Assembly: GCF_014202275.1 (NCBI RefSeq)
Contig: NZ_JACHGF010000001.1
Span: 1,037,168 to 1,101,167 of the forward strand
DNA length: 64,000 nucleotides
Reading direction: 5' to 3'
From: Rhabdobacter roseus
GTDB lineage: Bacteria; Bacteroidota; Bacteroidia; Cytophagales; Spirosomataceae
Numbering within the stretch: position 1 is the stretch's first letter; each line of letters begins with the position of its first letter. A program made the translations under genes and the position numbers. This document shows, in pieces, positions 8,227 to 15,986 of this stretch. The notes beneath the pieces were generated by a model. The model was not told where the DNA came from and searched no databases. It saw nothing but the letters and a program-made list of their open reading frames with translations.

Positions 8227-8313
8227 CTTGTTGGTTCGCGTTTGCAACGCGAATCTTAAGCTACTATTATTTTTCAAATCTGCTAGTTTGCGTTTTTAAC
8301 GCGAACCAACAAG
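8227..8313. repeat. Inverted repeat with 16-bp perfect arms
   Basis: The arms cttgttggttcgcgtt (8227-8242) and aacgcgaaccaacaag (8298-8313) are perfect reverse complements. Between them is a shorter copy of the same motif (gcgtttgcaacgcgaa). It lies between the ABC operon and an unrelated membrane protein gene, so it resembles a REP- or MITE-like element more than a terminator (no T-run follows the arms). Confidence 0.65.
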
Positions 8314-8326
8314 CCACGGTTAGTCT

Positions 8327-8869
8327 TCACCCCAACCCCCCCGTTGCTTGTAAATACCCCATCGTGGACATAAGCATAATGAGTACGACCAGGAAGATTG
8401 AGGCCGGCAAAAACCAACGTTTGTCGAATGCATACCAAAGCTGAAGAATAAAAACCAGAAGCGCAATGTACAGCAGCGTTTCGGGAATGCCGAGTAGGTG
8501 GTATTGTACGGGCAAAATCGTATAAATGTAGCCTTCAAAAGAGCCGGGCGAGGGGCCAATAGTCGAGATATACGAAAGACCCAGAAGCAACCAGGCTAGT
8601 TTGAGCATACCGTGACGCTCGCTGAGGAAAACGTGCCGGAAAGGAAGCAAAACGAGTGCAATGATTATGCCACGAATTACCTGTAAAGCCGGTCCCAGGG
8701 CCACCAGGGGGTCATCGACCTGCCGCATGAAGCCCGACAAGAATTCGGAGGCGTAATGCTCTTTGTAGTTTAGGAAAGTCACGGCAAAGAGGCCTGCTAT
8801 GAAATAAGCGATGGTATGGGCCGCGGCAACCCGCCAGATAAAGGGGGCGGTTTGGGTTTGATTTTTCAA
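8327..8869 (-). CDS. Hypothetical multi-pass membrane protein
   Basis: 180 residues with about five hydrophobic segments (near residues 12-30, 55-75, 85-102, 118-142, 150-170). A charged loop with FRHVFLSERHGMLKL lies between helices 2 and 3. No family is recognised. A GNAT acetyltransferase gene lies upstream on the same strand. Confidence 0.6.
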   Translation of the reverse strand: MKNQTQTAPFIWRVAAAHTIAYFIAGLFAVTFLNYKEHYASEFLSGFMRQVDDPLVALGPALQVIRGIIIALVLLPFRHVFLSERHGMLKLAWLLLGLSYISTIGPSPGSFEGYIYTILPVQYHLLGIPETLLYIALLVFILQLWYAFDKRWFLPASIFLVVLIMLMSTMGYLQATGGLG

Positions 8870-8906
8870 GGGGCGCTTTTATATAAAATACAACATGAAA
8901 AAGTAC

Positions 8907-9437
8907 CTAGCTGTGCGCCTCCCACGTGCGGCGGTCGAGGCGGTATACGAGGCAATCGTCTTCGTCGAACGTTCTCTTTTCTACGAATTCAAAGCCCAGG
9001 CGCTCGTAAAATCGGTGCGCCCGCGTGTTGCTTTCGAGCGGGTCGATGAGTACGGCCGTCACGTGTTCGTCGGCAAAGCAGCGGGCGAGGGCCAGTTGCA
9101 TCATCACGGTTCCGTAGCCCTGGCCCAGATCCTCGGCTTCGCCGATCCAGATGTCGATGGCACGGAGGTTGGTGGGTACCTCGCCCCAGTAGTGCGTTTC
9201 TTCTTCGGCGGGGTCGATGATCTGGATAAAACCCAGCGGCCGCCCGTTGAGCTCGGCGATGAGTTGTTCGCGCCAGGGTGGGTTGCGGGGCAGTTCTTTT
9301 TCCCATTCCCAATCGTCGTCTGGGTCGGCCTGGATGCTGTGCGGCTGCTCGTCCCAATGCCGAAGTACCTCCAGGTCATCGGGCGTAGCGGGGCGTAGTG
9401 TGATGGCTAAGTTTGTATGTTTTTTTGATTCAACCAC
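8907..9437 (-). CDS. GNAT family N-acetyltransferase, AAC(6')-like
   Basis: 176 residues. The acetyl-CoA motif A is EDLGQGYGTVMMQLALARCF (Q/RxxGxG/A variant GQGYGT). It is followed by VTAVLIDPLESNTRAHRFYERLGFEF, the beta5/alpha4 segment typical of the Acetyltransf_8/AAC(6')-type branch. Such enzymes acetylate aminoglycosides or siderophore precursors, and many environmental members have unknown substrates. Resistance is therefore only a possibility. Confidence 0.8.
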   Translation of the reverse strand: MVESKKHTNLAITLRPATPDDLEVLRHWDEQPHSIQADPDDDWEWEKELPRNPPWREQLIAELNGRPLGFIQIIDPAEEETHYWGEVPTNLRAIDIWIGEAEDLGQGYGTVMMQLALARCFADEHVTAVLIDPLESNTRAHRFYERLGFEFVEKRTFDEDDCLVYRLDRRTWEAHS

Positions 9438-9448
9438 GGAGTATTTCT

Positions 9449-9808
9449 TCAGGATTGATTCTTTTTCTCTTCGTTAAGTAGCTTCACAAGCTGGGCTCTA
9501 TTCTCCACTAAATGATCCTCCGCAATTTCCCATAGAATCTGAGGGTCAATAGTATGGTATTCGTGTGCGGCGAAGTTTCGTAACCCATACATTTGCTTCC
9601 AAGGCACCTCTGGATATTTTCTCCAAATGGTTTTAGGTACTTGATTGGCGGCTTCTCCAATAATTTCGTAGTTTCTGGTAACGGCATCAATGACCATGTC
9701 ATTTTGCAAAAAATCCGAAAGTCCATCAACAGTATTTAGATAAAGTAAAATCTTGTCAATTGCTTCTACCATATCCTTTATAAAAGCTACGTAATCTCTA
9801 TTTTTCAT
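9449..9808 (-). CDS. hepT: HepT-like toxin (DUF86)
   Basis: 119 residues starting MKNRDYVAFIKDMVEAIDKI. The HEPN motif RX4HXY is present as RNFAAHEY near residue 75, preceded by YEIIGEAANQVP and the PEVPWKQMYGLRN segment typical of HepT. In known pairs HepT is the toxic HEPN ribonuclease subunit, and the MntA nucleotidyltransferase neutralises it by AMPylating the Tyr of this motif. The gene overlaps the upstream mntA-like gene by 4 bases. Both are AT-rich compared with their neighbours, suggesting transfer. Confidence 0.85.
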   Translation of the reverse strand: MKNRDYVAFIKDMVEAIDKILLYLNTVDGLSDFLQNDMVIDAVTRNYEIIGEAANQVPKTIWRKYPEVPWKQMYGLRNFAAHEYHTIDPQILWEIAEDHLVENRAQLVKLLNEEKKNQS

Positions 9809-10095
9809 AAGTACCTCACTTGCTTTAGGATCGCTTGCTTCCATTGTTTTTTTAGCGATCTCTCGGTCACCAGGTCGATTTTTCTCCCTACGACCGATTC
9901 TAGATATTCTTTTAGATCAAAAAACTTCCATCCAATCTTTCCGCTGAATTCTACCAAAATATCTACGTCCGAATCCGCTCTGTAATCTCCGTTGGCAAAA
10001 GAGCCAAAGTACCCAATCTGCTTGACGCCAAACTCTTTTTGTAAATAGGGTTTTACGGCCCTGATTTTGGTTTCTATTTCTTGAGTTGGATTCAT
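9805..10095 (-). CDS. mntA: MntA-like antitoxin nucleotidyltransferase
   Basis: 96 residues. The minimal nucleotidyltransferase signature GSF-x10-D-x-D is present as GYFGSFANGDYRADSDVDILVEF. In the MntA/HepT system this protein transfers AMP to the toxin's Tyr. The conserved third acidic residue is probably in KIDLVTE. It forms a two-gene operon with hepT, with the antitoxin gene first. Confidence 0.87.
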   Translation of the reverse strand: MNPTQEIETKIRAVKPYLQKEFGVKQIGYFGSFANGDYRADSDVDILVEFSGKIGWKFFDLKEYLESVVGRKIDLVTERSLKKQWKQAILKQVRYL

Positions 10096-10355
10096 GTTTT
10101 CGAAGTCTTTTTATCCAAAAGGTATAAAGAAAATTCTTAGAGTGACAAAATACATACTCAAACTACCTTAGCTCATCATTGTCCTTATTGCTAAACCCGT
10201 AGAGATCGCTTGGTTTGCCTTTATGTCTCCCAATATACCTCTTTCTCCCCAACCCAAAGTACCCCGTCACCAAAAAATACTGCCTAAGTACCCCGCTAAC
10301 TACCTCAGTATCTTTACGTAGGTACCTGGGAGGTGCCTTGCGCTTCGTCCTTTCC

Positions 10356-10367
10356 TGATCAAAGTCA
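10356..10367 (+). promoter_or_regulatory. Candidate Crp/Fnr-type operator upstream of ccoS
   Basis: The sequence cctga-tcaaag-tcagt gives the dyad TGA-N6-TCA, the core spacing of CRP and FNR sites. The same dyad, preceded by the same CC, occurs before hemN. Its centre is about 56 bases upstream of the -7 box, near position -65 if transcription starts 5-6 bases after that box, which is a class I activator position. The likely binder is the receiver-Crp protein encoded at 19899-20963. Confidence 0.45.
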
Positions 10368-10413
10368 GTTTTTAGGCCGTACGTCCCTCATCATCCGGGG
10401 GCGGGGCGCGCCG

Positions 10414-10421
10414 TAGTTTTG
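10414..10421 (+). promoter_or_regulatory. -7 promoter box of the ccoS-ccoNO-ccoP operon
   Basis: TAGTTTTG matches TAnnTTTG fully, 41 bases before the ccoS start. No TTG -33 element is found at the proper distance, as expected for a promoter needing an activator. Confidence 0.45.
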
Positions 10422-10461
10422 GGCTTGGAAAAACACCCATTCAACCCCAATCTAGAAAGAC

Positions 10462-10644
10462 ATGAGCGCTCTGTATATTCTCGTCGGTTTTAGCCTATTA
10501 GCGGCCCTGGGCTTTCTGGGGGCTTTTGTGTGGGCGGTACGCAGCGGCCAGTTCGACGACGACTACACGCCCTCGGTCCGGATCCTGTTTGACGACACGT
10601 CCGAAAGTACCCCGCCGTCCCCGAAAAAAACACCTAACCAATAA
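10462..10644 (+). CDS. ccoS: cbb3-type cytochrome oxidase assembly protein CcoS
   Basis: 60 residues: one N-terminal membrane helix (ILVGFSLLAALGFLGAFVWAV) followed by the conserved SGQFDDDYTPSVRILFDD, the CcoS hallmark (GQFDD...P..RIL.DD). CcoS is needed to insert heme and copper cofactors into the CcoN subunit. The copper ATPase gene ccoI that usually precedes ccoS is absent from this window. The gene is first in the oxidase operon, 51 bases before ccoNO. Confidence 0.93.
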   Translation: MSALYILVGFSLLAALGFLGAFVWAVRSGQFDDDYTPSVRILFDDTSESTPPSPKKTPNQ

Positions 10645-10695
10645 ATTACCTCCCAATCCGCTACATCTCTCCATTTAACTATTCATTCTTTTACC

Positions 10696-12861
10696 ATGAC
10701 AAACCTAGTTAATCCAGGTACCGCGTCCGTCGATTTGGATGAGTTTCAGTACGACAACAAGATCGTCCGGAACTTCGCCATCGCTACCGTCGTGTTCGGG
10801 CTCATCGGGATGTTGGTCGGGACGCTCATTGCCTTTCAGCTGGCGTTTCCGTTCCTGAACTTCGAGCTCTCGTACACCACCTTCGGGCGGCTGCGTCCGC
10901 TGCACACCAACGCCGTCATTTTCGCGTTTGTGGGCAATGGCTTCTTTGCGGGCCTTTACTACTCGGCCCCGCGCGTACTCAAAACCCCCATGTGGAGCCG
11001 CGCGCTGAGCCAGTTTCACTTCTGGGGCTGGCAGCTCATCATTCTGGCGGCGGCCATTACCATTCCGTTGGGGCTCACTACCGGCAAAGAATACGCCGAG
11101 CTGGAGTGGCCCATCGACCTGGCCATTGCGGTGGTGTGGGTAGCGGCCATGATCAACCTCGTGATGACCATGATCAAACGCCGCGTGGAGCACATCTACG
11201 CCGCCGTGTGGTTTTACGTAGCCTCGTTTGTGGCCGTAGCCATGCTGCACGTAGTGAACAGCGCCGCGCTTCCCATTTCTTTTTTCAAAAGCTACTCTTG
11301 GTACGCCGGGGTGCAGGACGCGCTGGTGCAGTGGTGGTACGGCCACAACGCCGTGGCGTTTTTCCTGACAACCCCCTACCTGGGCCTGATGTACTACTTC
11401 CTGCCCAAGGCCGCCAACCGGCCCATTTATTCCTACCGGCTGTCGATTGTACACTTCTGGGCGCTGATCTTCCTGTACATCTGGGCGGGCCCGCACCACT
11501 TGCTCTACAACGCCCTGCCCGACTGGGCCCAAACGCTCGGTACCGTGTTCTCGATTATGCTGATCGCGCCCTCCTGGGGCGGGATGATCAACGGGCTGTT
11601 TACGCTGCGCGGCGCCTGGGACAAAGTACGTGAGGACGTAGTCTTGAAATTCATGGTGGTGGCCATTACGGCCTACGGAATGGCTACCTTCGAAGGGCCG
11701 ATGCTGTCGCTGAAAAACGTCAACGCCATCAGCCACTTCACCGACTGGACCGTGGCGCACGTACACGTAGGAGCCCTGGGCTGGAACGGCTTCCTAACCT
11801 TCGGGATTCTGTACTGGCTGATCCCGCGCCTGTATAACCGCCCGCTGCACTCGCAGAAGCTGGCCAACTTCCACTTCTGGATAGGTACCTTGGGCATCCT
11901 GTTTTACGCCATCCCCATGTACTGGGCGGGCTGGACGCAGAGCTCCATGTGGAAAGAATTTACGGAAGAAGGGCTTCTCAAGTACCCCAACTTCCTGGAA
12001 ACCGTGACGCAACTCGTGCCGCTGTACGTACTACGGGGCATTGGCGGGGTACTTTACCTGGTGGGTTTTTGCACGATGATCTACAATCTGCTGGCTACGG
12101 CCGCCAACGGCAAACTAGTAGCCACCGAAACCGCCAAAGCACCGGCGCTGGCGAGCATTTGGCACGCCAACAAAGGCGAGCACTGGCACCGCAAAATATT
12201 TGAGCGCAAGCCCGTATTCCTGACCATCATGGCCCTGGTAGCCGTAGCGGTGGGGGGGATCATCGAGCTGGTACCTACCTTCCTCGTCGACTCCAACGTA
12301 CCCACCATCGCCAGCGTGAAGCCTTACACACCGCTGGAACTCCAGGGCCGCGACATCTACGTACGGGAAGGCTGCTACGTATGCCACTCGCAAATGATAC
12401 GTCCCTTCCGCGACGAAATTGAGCGCTACGGCGAGTACTCCAAAGCCGGGGAATTTGTGTACGATCACCCCTTCCAGTGGGGTTCGAAACGCACCGGACC
12501 CGACCTGCACCGCATCGGTGGAAAGTACCCCGACTCCTGGCACTTCAACCACATGGAAGACCCCACCAGCATGTCGCCGGGCTCCATCATGCCGCCTTAC
12601 CCCTGGCTCCTGGAAGACGAACTGGATACCACCAACACGGCCGCCAAGATCCGGGCCATGCAGACGATGGGGGTACCTTACGAGGAAGGGTATGACCAAA
12701 TCGCGAACCAGGACCTGAACCAACAGGCCGAGAAGATCACCGCAAGCCTGAAGCAGAATGGCATCAAGACCAAATCCAACAAGGAGATTGTGGCCCTGAT
12801 TGCGTACCTGCAACGAATGGGTACCGACATCAAAGCCGAGCAGGGCGTGGCGCAGAAATAA
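10696..12861 (+). CDS. ccoNO: Cytochrome c oxidase cbb3, fused subunits I-II (CcoN-CcoO)
   Basis: 721 residues. Residues ~1-480 are CcoN, a 12-helix heme-copper oxidase core. Visible ligands are the His of RPLHTNAVIF, the His-Tyr site region WWYGHNAVAFF, the His pair of AGPHHLLYN, and THVHVG-like AHVHVGALGWN for the two hemes. Residues ~500-721 are CcoO, anchored by a helix and carrying the heme c motif CYVCH at 560-564. The enzyme reduces oxygen to water with high affinity, pumps protons, and works under microaerobic conditions in the inner membrane. The N-O fusion is typical of Bacteroidota. Confidence 0.96.
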   Translation: MTNLVNPGTASVDLDEFQYDNKIVRNFAIATVVFGLIGMLVGTLIAFQLAFPFLNFELSYTTFGRLRPLHTNAVIFAFVGNGFFAGLYYSAPRVLKTPMWSRALSQFHFWGWQLIILAAAITIPLGLTTGKEYAELEWPIDLAIAVVWVAAMINLVMTMIKRRVEHIYAAVWFYVASFVAVAMLHVVNSAALPISFFKSYSWYAGVQDALVQWWYGHNAVAFFLTTPYLGLMYYFLPKAANRPIYSYRLSIVHFWALIFLYIWAGPHHLLYNALPDWAQTLGTVFSIMLIAPSWGGMINGLFTLRGAWDKVREDVVLKFMVVAITAYGMATFEGPMLSLKNVNAISHFTDWTVAHVHVGALGWNGFLTFGILYWLIPRLYNRPLHSQKLANFHFWIGTLGILFYAIPMYWAGWTQSSMWKEFTEEGLLKYPNFLETVTQLVPLYVLRGIGGVLYLVGFCTMIYNLLATAANGKLVATETAKAPALASIWHANKGEHWHRKIFERKPVFLTIMALVAVAVGGIIELVPTFLVDSNVPTIASVKPYTPLELQGRDIYVREGCYVCHSQMIRPFRDEIERYGEYSKAGEFVYDHPFQWGSKRTGPDLHRIGGKYPDSWHFNHMEDPTSMSPGSIMPPYPWLLEDELDTTNTAAKIRAMQTMGVPYEEGYDQIANQDLNQQAEKITASLKQNGIKTKSNKEIVALIAYLQRMGTDIKAEQGVAQK

Positions 12862-12876
12862 GCTAGAAACTCACTG

Positions 12877-12917
12877 CCGGGGGAAGAAACCGTTTCATCT
12901 CCGAATTCTTTCCCCGG
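12877..12917 (+). terminator. Intra-operon hairpin between ccoNO and ccoP
   Basis: ccgggggaagaa pairs with ttctttccccgg (12 pairs, one of them G-U) around a 17-base loop, and the sequence tattttaaaa follows. It may be a weak terminator or an mRNA-stabilising hairpin that sets the ratio of subunits. Confidence 0.45.
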
Positions 12918-12936
12918 TATTTTAAAAAATACAACT

Positions 12937-13986
12937 ATGAAATTCCGTAACTACCTCGAATCCATTGCGGGCGTGAGTATCTACCCGCTGATTTCGCTCG
13001 TGATTTTCTTTGCCTTCTTCGTGATCCTGCTCGTGTACGTATTCCGCATCGACCGCAAGAAGATCGACCGCATGAAAAACATACCGCTGGAAGACGGCCT
13101 GGTTCGTAAAAATATCCTGAGCCTGCTGGCCTTGCTGCTGGTAGCGCCCCTAGCCAACGCGCAGGGCGAAACGCCCGCCCGCGACGGCGCGGAGCTGATG
13201 ATGTACCTGGTGCTGGGCCTGCTGGGGGTGTTGATCGTGGTGCTCGTCGTGGTGCTGGTACAGATGCTGGAGCTGCTCAAAAAACTTACGACCACCCGCC
13301 CGAGCGCTACGGAAGCGGCAGCCTCTACGTCCTGGTTTAGCGAAAACTGGTGGATGAAGTTTGGTGGATTCAGCGTGTCGCTGACCGAAGAGGAGAAAAT
13401 CCTGATCGCCGACCATGACTACGACGGCATTCACGAGCTCGACAACCGGATGCCGCCCTGGCTGCAGTTTCTGTTTGTAGGTACCGTAGTGATCGCGATC
13501 CTGTACGGTCTGTATTTCCACTTCCTGGGCTGGGGTGACTTGCAGCAGGCGGAGCTGGACAAGGAGCTGGCCGCCGCCGCCGTACAGAAGGAGGCTTACC
13601 TGGCCAAGGTAGGCGCGAGCATCGACGAAAACTCGGTAACAATGCTGGATAACGAAGGCAAACTCAAAGAGGGCGGCGTGATCTACCAGGAAAAATGCGC
13701 CGCCTGCCACGCCGCCGACGGCGGCGGTGGCGTGGGCCCCAACCTTACCGACGGCTACTGGCTCCACGGCGGCTCCATCCAGGCGGTATTCAAAACCATC
13801 AAGTACGGGATTCCCGAAAAAGGGATGATTGCCTGGGAAAAGCAACTACCTCCGGCCGAGATGCAAAAAGTAGCCAGCTACATCATGACGCTGCAAGGTA
13901 CCCGTCCCCAAACGCCCAAGGAGCCGCAGGGAGAGCTTTACATCAAAGCCACCGTTGCGGGTGACAGTACCTTGGCGCTGCGCTAA
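12937..13986 (+). CDS. ccoP: Cytochrome c oxidase cbb3, fused CcoQ-CcoP subunit
   Basis: 349 residues. Residues 1-50 look like CcoQ: one membrane helix (PLISLVIFFAFFVILLVYVFRI) then DRKKIDRMKNIPLEDG. After this comes a second hydrophobic segment that looks like the signal sequence of a separate CcoP (LSLLALLLVAPLANAQ), then a third helix. The usual CcoP core follows: EEKILIADHDYDGIHELDNRMPPW, membrane helix, and one cytochrome c domain with CAACH at 254-258. Only one heme c motif is present, whereas proteobacterial CcoP has two. CcoP passes electrons from soluble cytochrome c to CcoO. An independent CcoP start at the Met near residue 46 cannot be excluded. Confidence 0.9.
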   Translation: MKFRNYLESIAGVSIYPLISLVIFFAFFVILLVYVFRIDRKKIDRMKNIPLEDGLVRKNILSLLALLLVAPLANAQGETPARDGAELMMYLVLGLLGVLIVVLVVVLVQMLELLKKLTTTRPSATEAAASTSWFSENWWMKFGGFSVSLTEEEKILIADHDYDGIHELDNRMPPWLQFLFVGTVVIAILYGLYFHFLGWGDLQQAELDKELAAAAVQKEAYLAKVGASIDENSVTMLDNEGKLKEGGVIYQEKCAACHAADGGGGVGPNLTDGYWLHGGSIQAVFKTIKYGIPEKGMIAWEKQLPPAEMQKVASYIMTLQGTRPQTPKEPQGELYIKATVAGDSTLALR

Positions 13987-13992
13987 GTTCAC

Positions 13993-14038
13993 GGACTTTC
14001 TGCGCCACGAGGGTACTTTCTCGTGGCGCAGAAAGTCC
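13993..14038. terminator. Very strong hairpin between ccoP and ccoG
   Basis: A perfect 19-bp stem (13993-14011 with 14020-14038) closes an 8-base loop ggtacttt. It begins 7 bases after the ccoP stop and ends 23 bases before ccoG. No T-run follows, only atttaaacc. It probably terminates or attenuates transcription, or protects the 3' end of the oxidase mRNA. Confidence 0.7.
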
Positions 14039-14060
14039 ATTTAAACCGGTTTCAGGAACC

Positions 14061-15476
14061 ATGGAAACCTTGCCAACAACCCCATTCAAATACGAAGAAT
14101 CCTTCCGCGACCATTTCAACGCCGTGCGCGAAGATGGAAAGCGGAACTGGTTCTACCCGCAGCGCCCGCAAGGTACCTGGCACACCCGCCGGGCCTGGTT
14201 TTCGGCGGCGCTGCTCACGGTACTTTTTGCGCTTCCTTTTCTCAAAATCAACGGGCAGCCGCTATTTCTGTTCAACGTCATTGAGCGAAAATTCATCATC
14301 TTCGGGCTCTTCATTGGCCCGCAAGACTACTGGCTCTTTGGCCTCACCATGCTGTCGTTCATGGTGTTCATCGTGCTGTTTACGACTATTTTTGGGCGCT
14401 TGTGGTGCGGCTGGGCGTGTCCGCAGACGGTTTTTATGGAAATGGTTTTCCGGAAAATCGAGTACGCCATCGAAGGTGACCGCCCGCAGCAAATAGCCCT
14501 TGATAAAGCGCCCTGGACTAGTAGTAAGGTACTTAAGAAAGCCAGCAAGTGGGCGGTTTTTCTGTTCATCTCTTTCTTGACGGCCAATTTGCTCATTGCC
14601 TACGGCATTGGGGTAGATGAGCTTAAGAAAATCATCACCGAGCCGCTGTCGGAGCACGTAACACTGTTTGGGTCTGTCGTTGGTTTTACGCTGATCTTCT
14701 ACTTCAATTTTGCCTGGCTGCGCGACCAGGCCTGCACGGTAGTATGTCCCTACGGCCGCTTGCAGGGCGTACTCCTGGACCGCAACTCCGTGGTAGTAGC
14801 CTACGACTACCAACGCGGCGAGCCGCGGGAGAAAATCCGTAAAAACCAGGACCGCACCGCTGGCGACTGCATCAATTGCCACCAGTGCGTGGCCGTGTGC
14901 CCCACGGGCATCGACATCCGCAACGGTACCCAGATGGAGTGCGTGAGCTGCACGGCCTGCATCGACGCCTGCGACAACATCATGCACAAGGTAGGTTTTG
15001 AGCCGGGGCTGATCCGGTATACCTCCGAAAATGCCATCGTGAAAGGTACCTCCCGGCTTTTTACGGCCCGTACCTACGGCTACGTAGCCGTACTGACGCT
15101 ACTGTGGGCGGTGCTGGGGTACCTGCTCGTGACTCGTACCGACACCGAGACCAACCTGCTGCGCGCCATGGGTACCCAGTACATCGAAAACCCCGACGGC
15201 ACCGTGAGCAACCTGTATACGTTTAAGATTTTTAATAAAACCAACCGCACCATCCAGCCCACGCTCCGACTGGAGTCGCCCCAGGGTACTTTGCGGTTTG
15301 CGGGCGAGCCCGACCTGCACCTAGAAGCGGCGGGCATGAGCCAGGGGATGGTCTTCATTACCATTCCTAAAAGTGAGCTCCGTCACCGCAAAAACCAGAT
15401 CGAGCTCTCGATGTACGAGGGAAGTACCCGGCTCGAAACATTTAAAACGAATTTCATTGCGCCGGAGGGCGAGTAG
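14061..15476 (+). CDS. ccoG: Cytochrome c oxidase accessory protein CcoG (RdxA/FixG family)
   Basis: 471 residues. Membrane helices in the first half include the NapH-like segments LWCGWACPQTVFMEMVFRKIE and CTVVCPYGRLQ. Two 4Fe-4S motifs follow in CINCHQCVAVCPTGID and CVSCTACIDACD. The C-terminal ~120 residues form an Ig-like periplasmic domain (FixG C-terminal). CcoG is a membrane-bound cupric reductase supplying Cu(I) for CcoN assembly. The position after ccoNOP and before fixH is the family norm. Confidence 0.95.
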   Translation: METLPTTPFKYEESFRDHFNAVREDGKRNWFYPQRPQGTWHTRRAWFSAALLTVLFALPFLKINGQPLFLFNVIERKFIIFGLFIGPQDYWLFGLTMLSFMVFIVLFTTIFGRLWCGWACPQTVFMEMVFRKIEYAIEGDRPQQIALDKAPWTSSKVLKKASKWAVFLFISFLTANLLIAYGIGVDELKKIITEPLSEHVTLFGSVVGFTLIFYFNFAWLRDQACTVVCPYGRLQGVLLDRNSVVVAYDYQRGEPREKIRKNQDRTAGDCINCHQCVAVCPTGIDIRNGTQMECVSCTACIDACDNIMHKVGFEPGLIRYTSENAIVKGTSRLFTARTYGYVAVLTLLWAVLGYLLVTRTDTETNLLRAMGTQYIENPDGTVSNLYTFKIFNKTNRTIQPTLRLESPQGTLRFAGEPDLHLEAAGMSQGMVFITIPKSELRHRKNQIELSMYEGSTRLETFKTNFIAPEGE

Positions 15477-15533
15477 TCGGGGCTGGTAAAAAAGAAACAA
15501 CCTTAGTTATTCAATAGTAAATCAAAGAAGATC

Positions 15534-15980
15534 ATGAAATTAAATTGGGGAACCGGAATTGCGCTGTTGTACATCAGCTTTGTGGTAGGAATGCTTACCC
15601 TGGTGACGATGAGCACACGCCAGAAGATCGACCTCGTGGCTGATAATTACTACGAGCAGGAATTGGGCTTTCAGAAAAAAATAGATAAGCAGGAACGGGC
15701 CAACGCCCTGTCCGAAAAGCTGCGCTGGGAAGTCACGCAGGCGGGGATTTTGATCAAGTACCCCAGCGCGCTGCTGGCGCTGCCAATCACGGGAAACGTG
15801 AAGCTGTACTGTCCGTCCGACAACCGGAAAGATGCGCAGTTTGCAGTACAGCCCGACGCCTCCGGCGAGCAGCTGATCCCGGCTGCGAAGCTACAACCCG
15901 GCCGCTACCAGCTCCAGATCGACTGGCAGGCGGGCGACACTACCTACTGGAACGAAGGTACTCTGGGGCTTAGCAAATAA
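15534..15980 (+). CDS. fixH: FixH family cbb3 oxidase assembly protein
   Basis: 148 residues: one N-terminal helix (GIALLYISFVVGMLTLVTMS) followed by KIDLVADNYYEQELGFQKKIDKQERA, the segment that marks FixH/CcoH proteins. A beta-rich periplasmic domain makes up the rest. CcoH stabilises the assembling oxidase. It is followed 6 bases later by the SafE-like gene, so they are co-transcribed. Confidence 0.88.
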   Translation: MKLNWGTGIALLYISFVVGMLTLVTMSTRQKIDLVADNYYEQELGFQKKIDKQERANALSEKLRWEVTQAGILIKYPSALLALPITGNVKLYCPSDNRKDAQFAVQPDASGEQLIPAAKLQPGRYQLQIDWQAGDTTYWNEGTLGLSK

Positions 15981-15986
15981 ATAACC

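Larger units (their letters stand above)
10096..10461. other. Intergenic leader of the cbb3 oxidase operon
   Basis: No gene is seen in these 366 bases between the divergent mntA-like and ccoS genes. The right half holds a TGA-N6-TCA site and a TAnnTTTG box, both listed separately. The rest is unstructured apart from several GTAC-centred palindromes. Confidence 0.6.

Noticed and set aside
10705..11766. 353-codon open frame antisense to ccoNO
   Set aside because: It lies opposite the clearly conserved CcoN domain and its product is a compositionally skewed His/Gly/Val-rich sequence; a shadow of the GC-rich gene.
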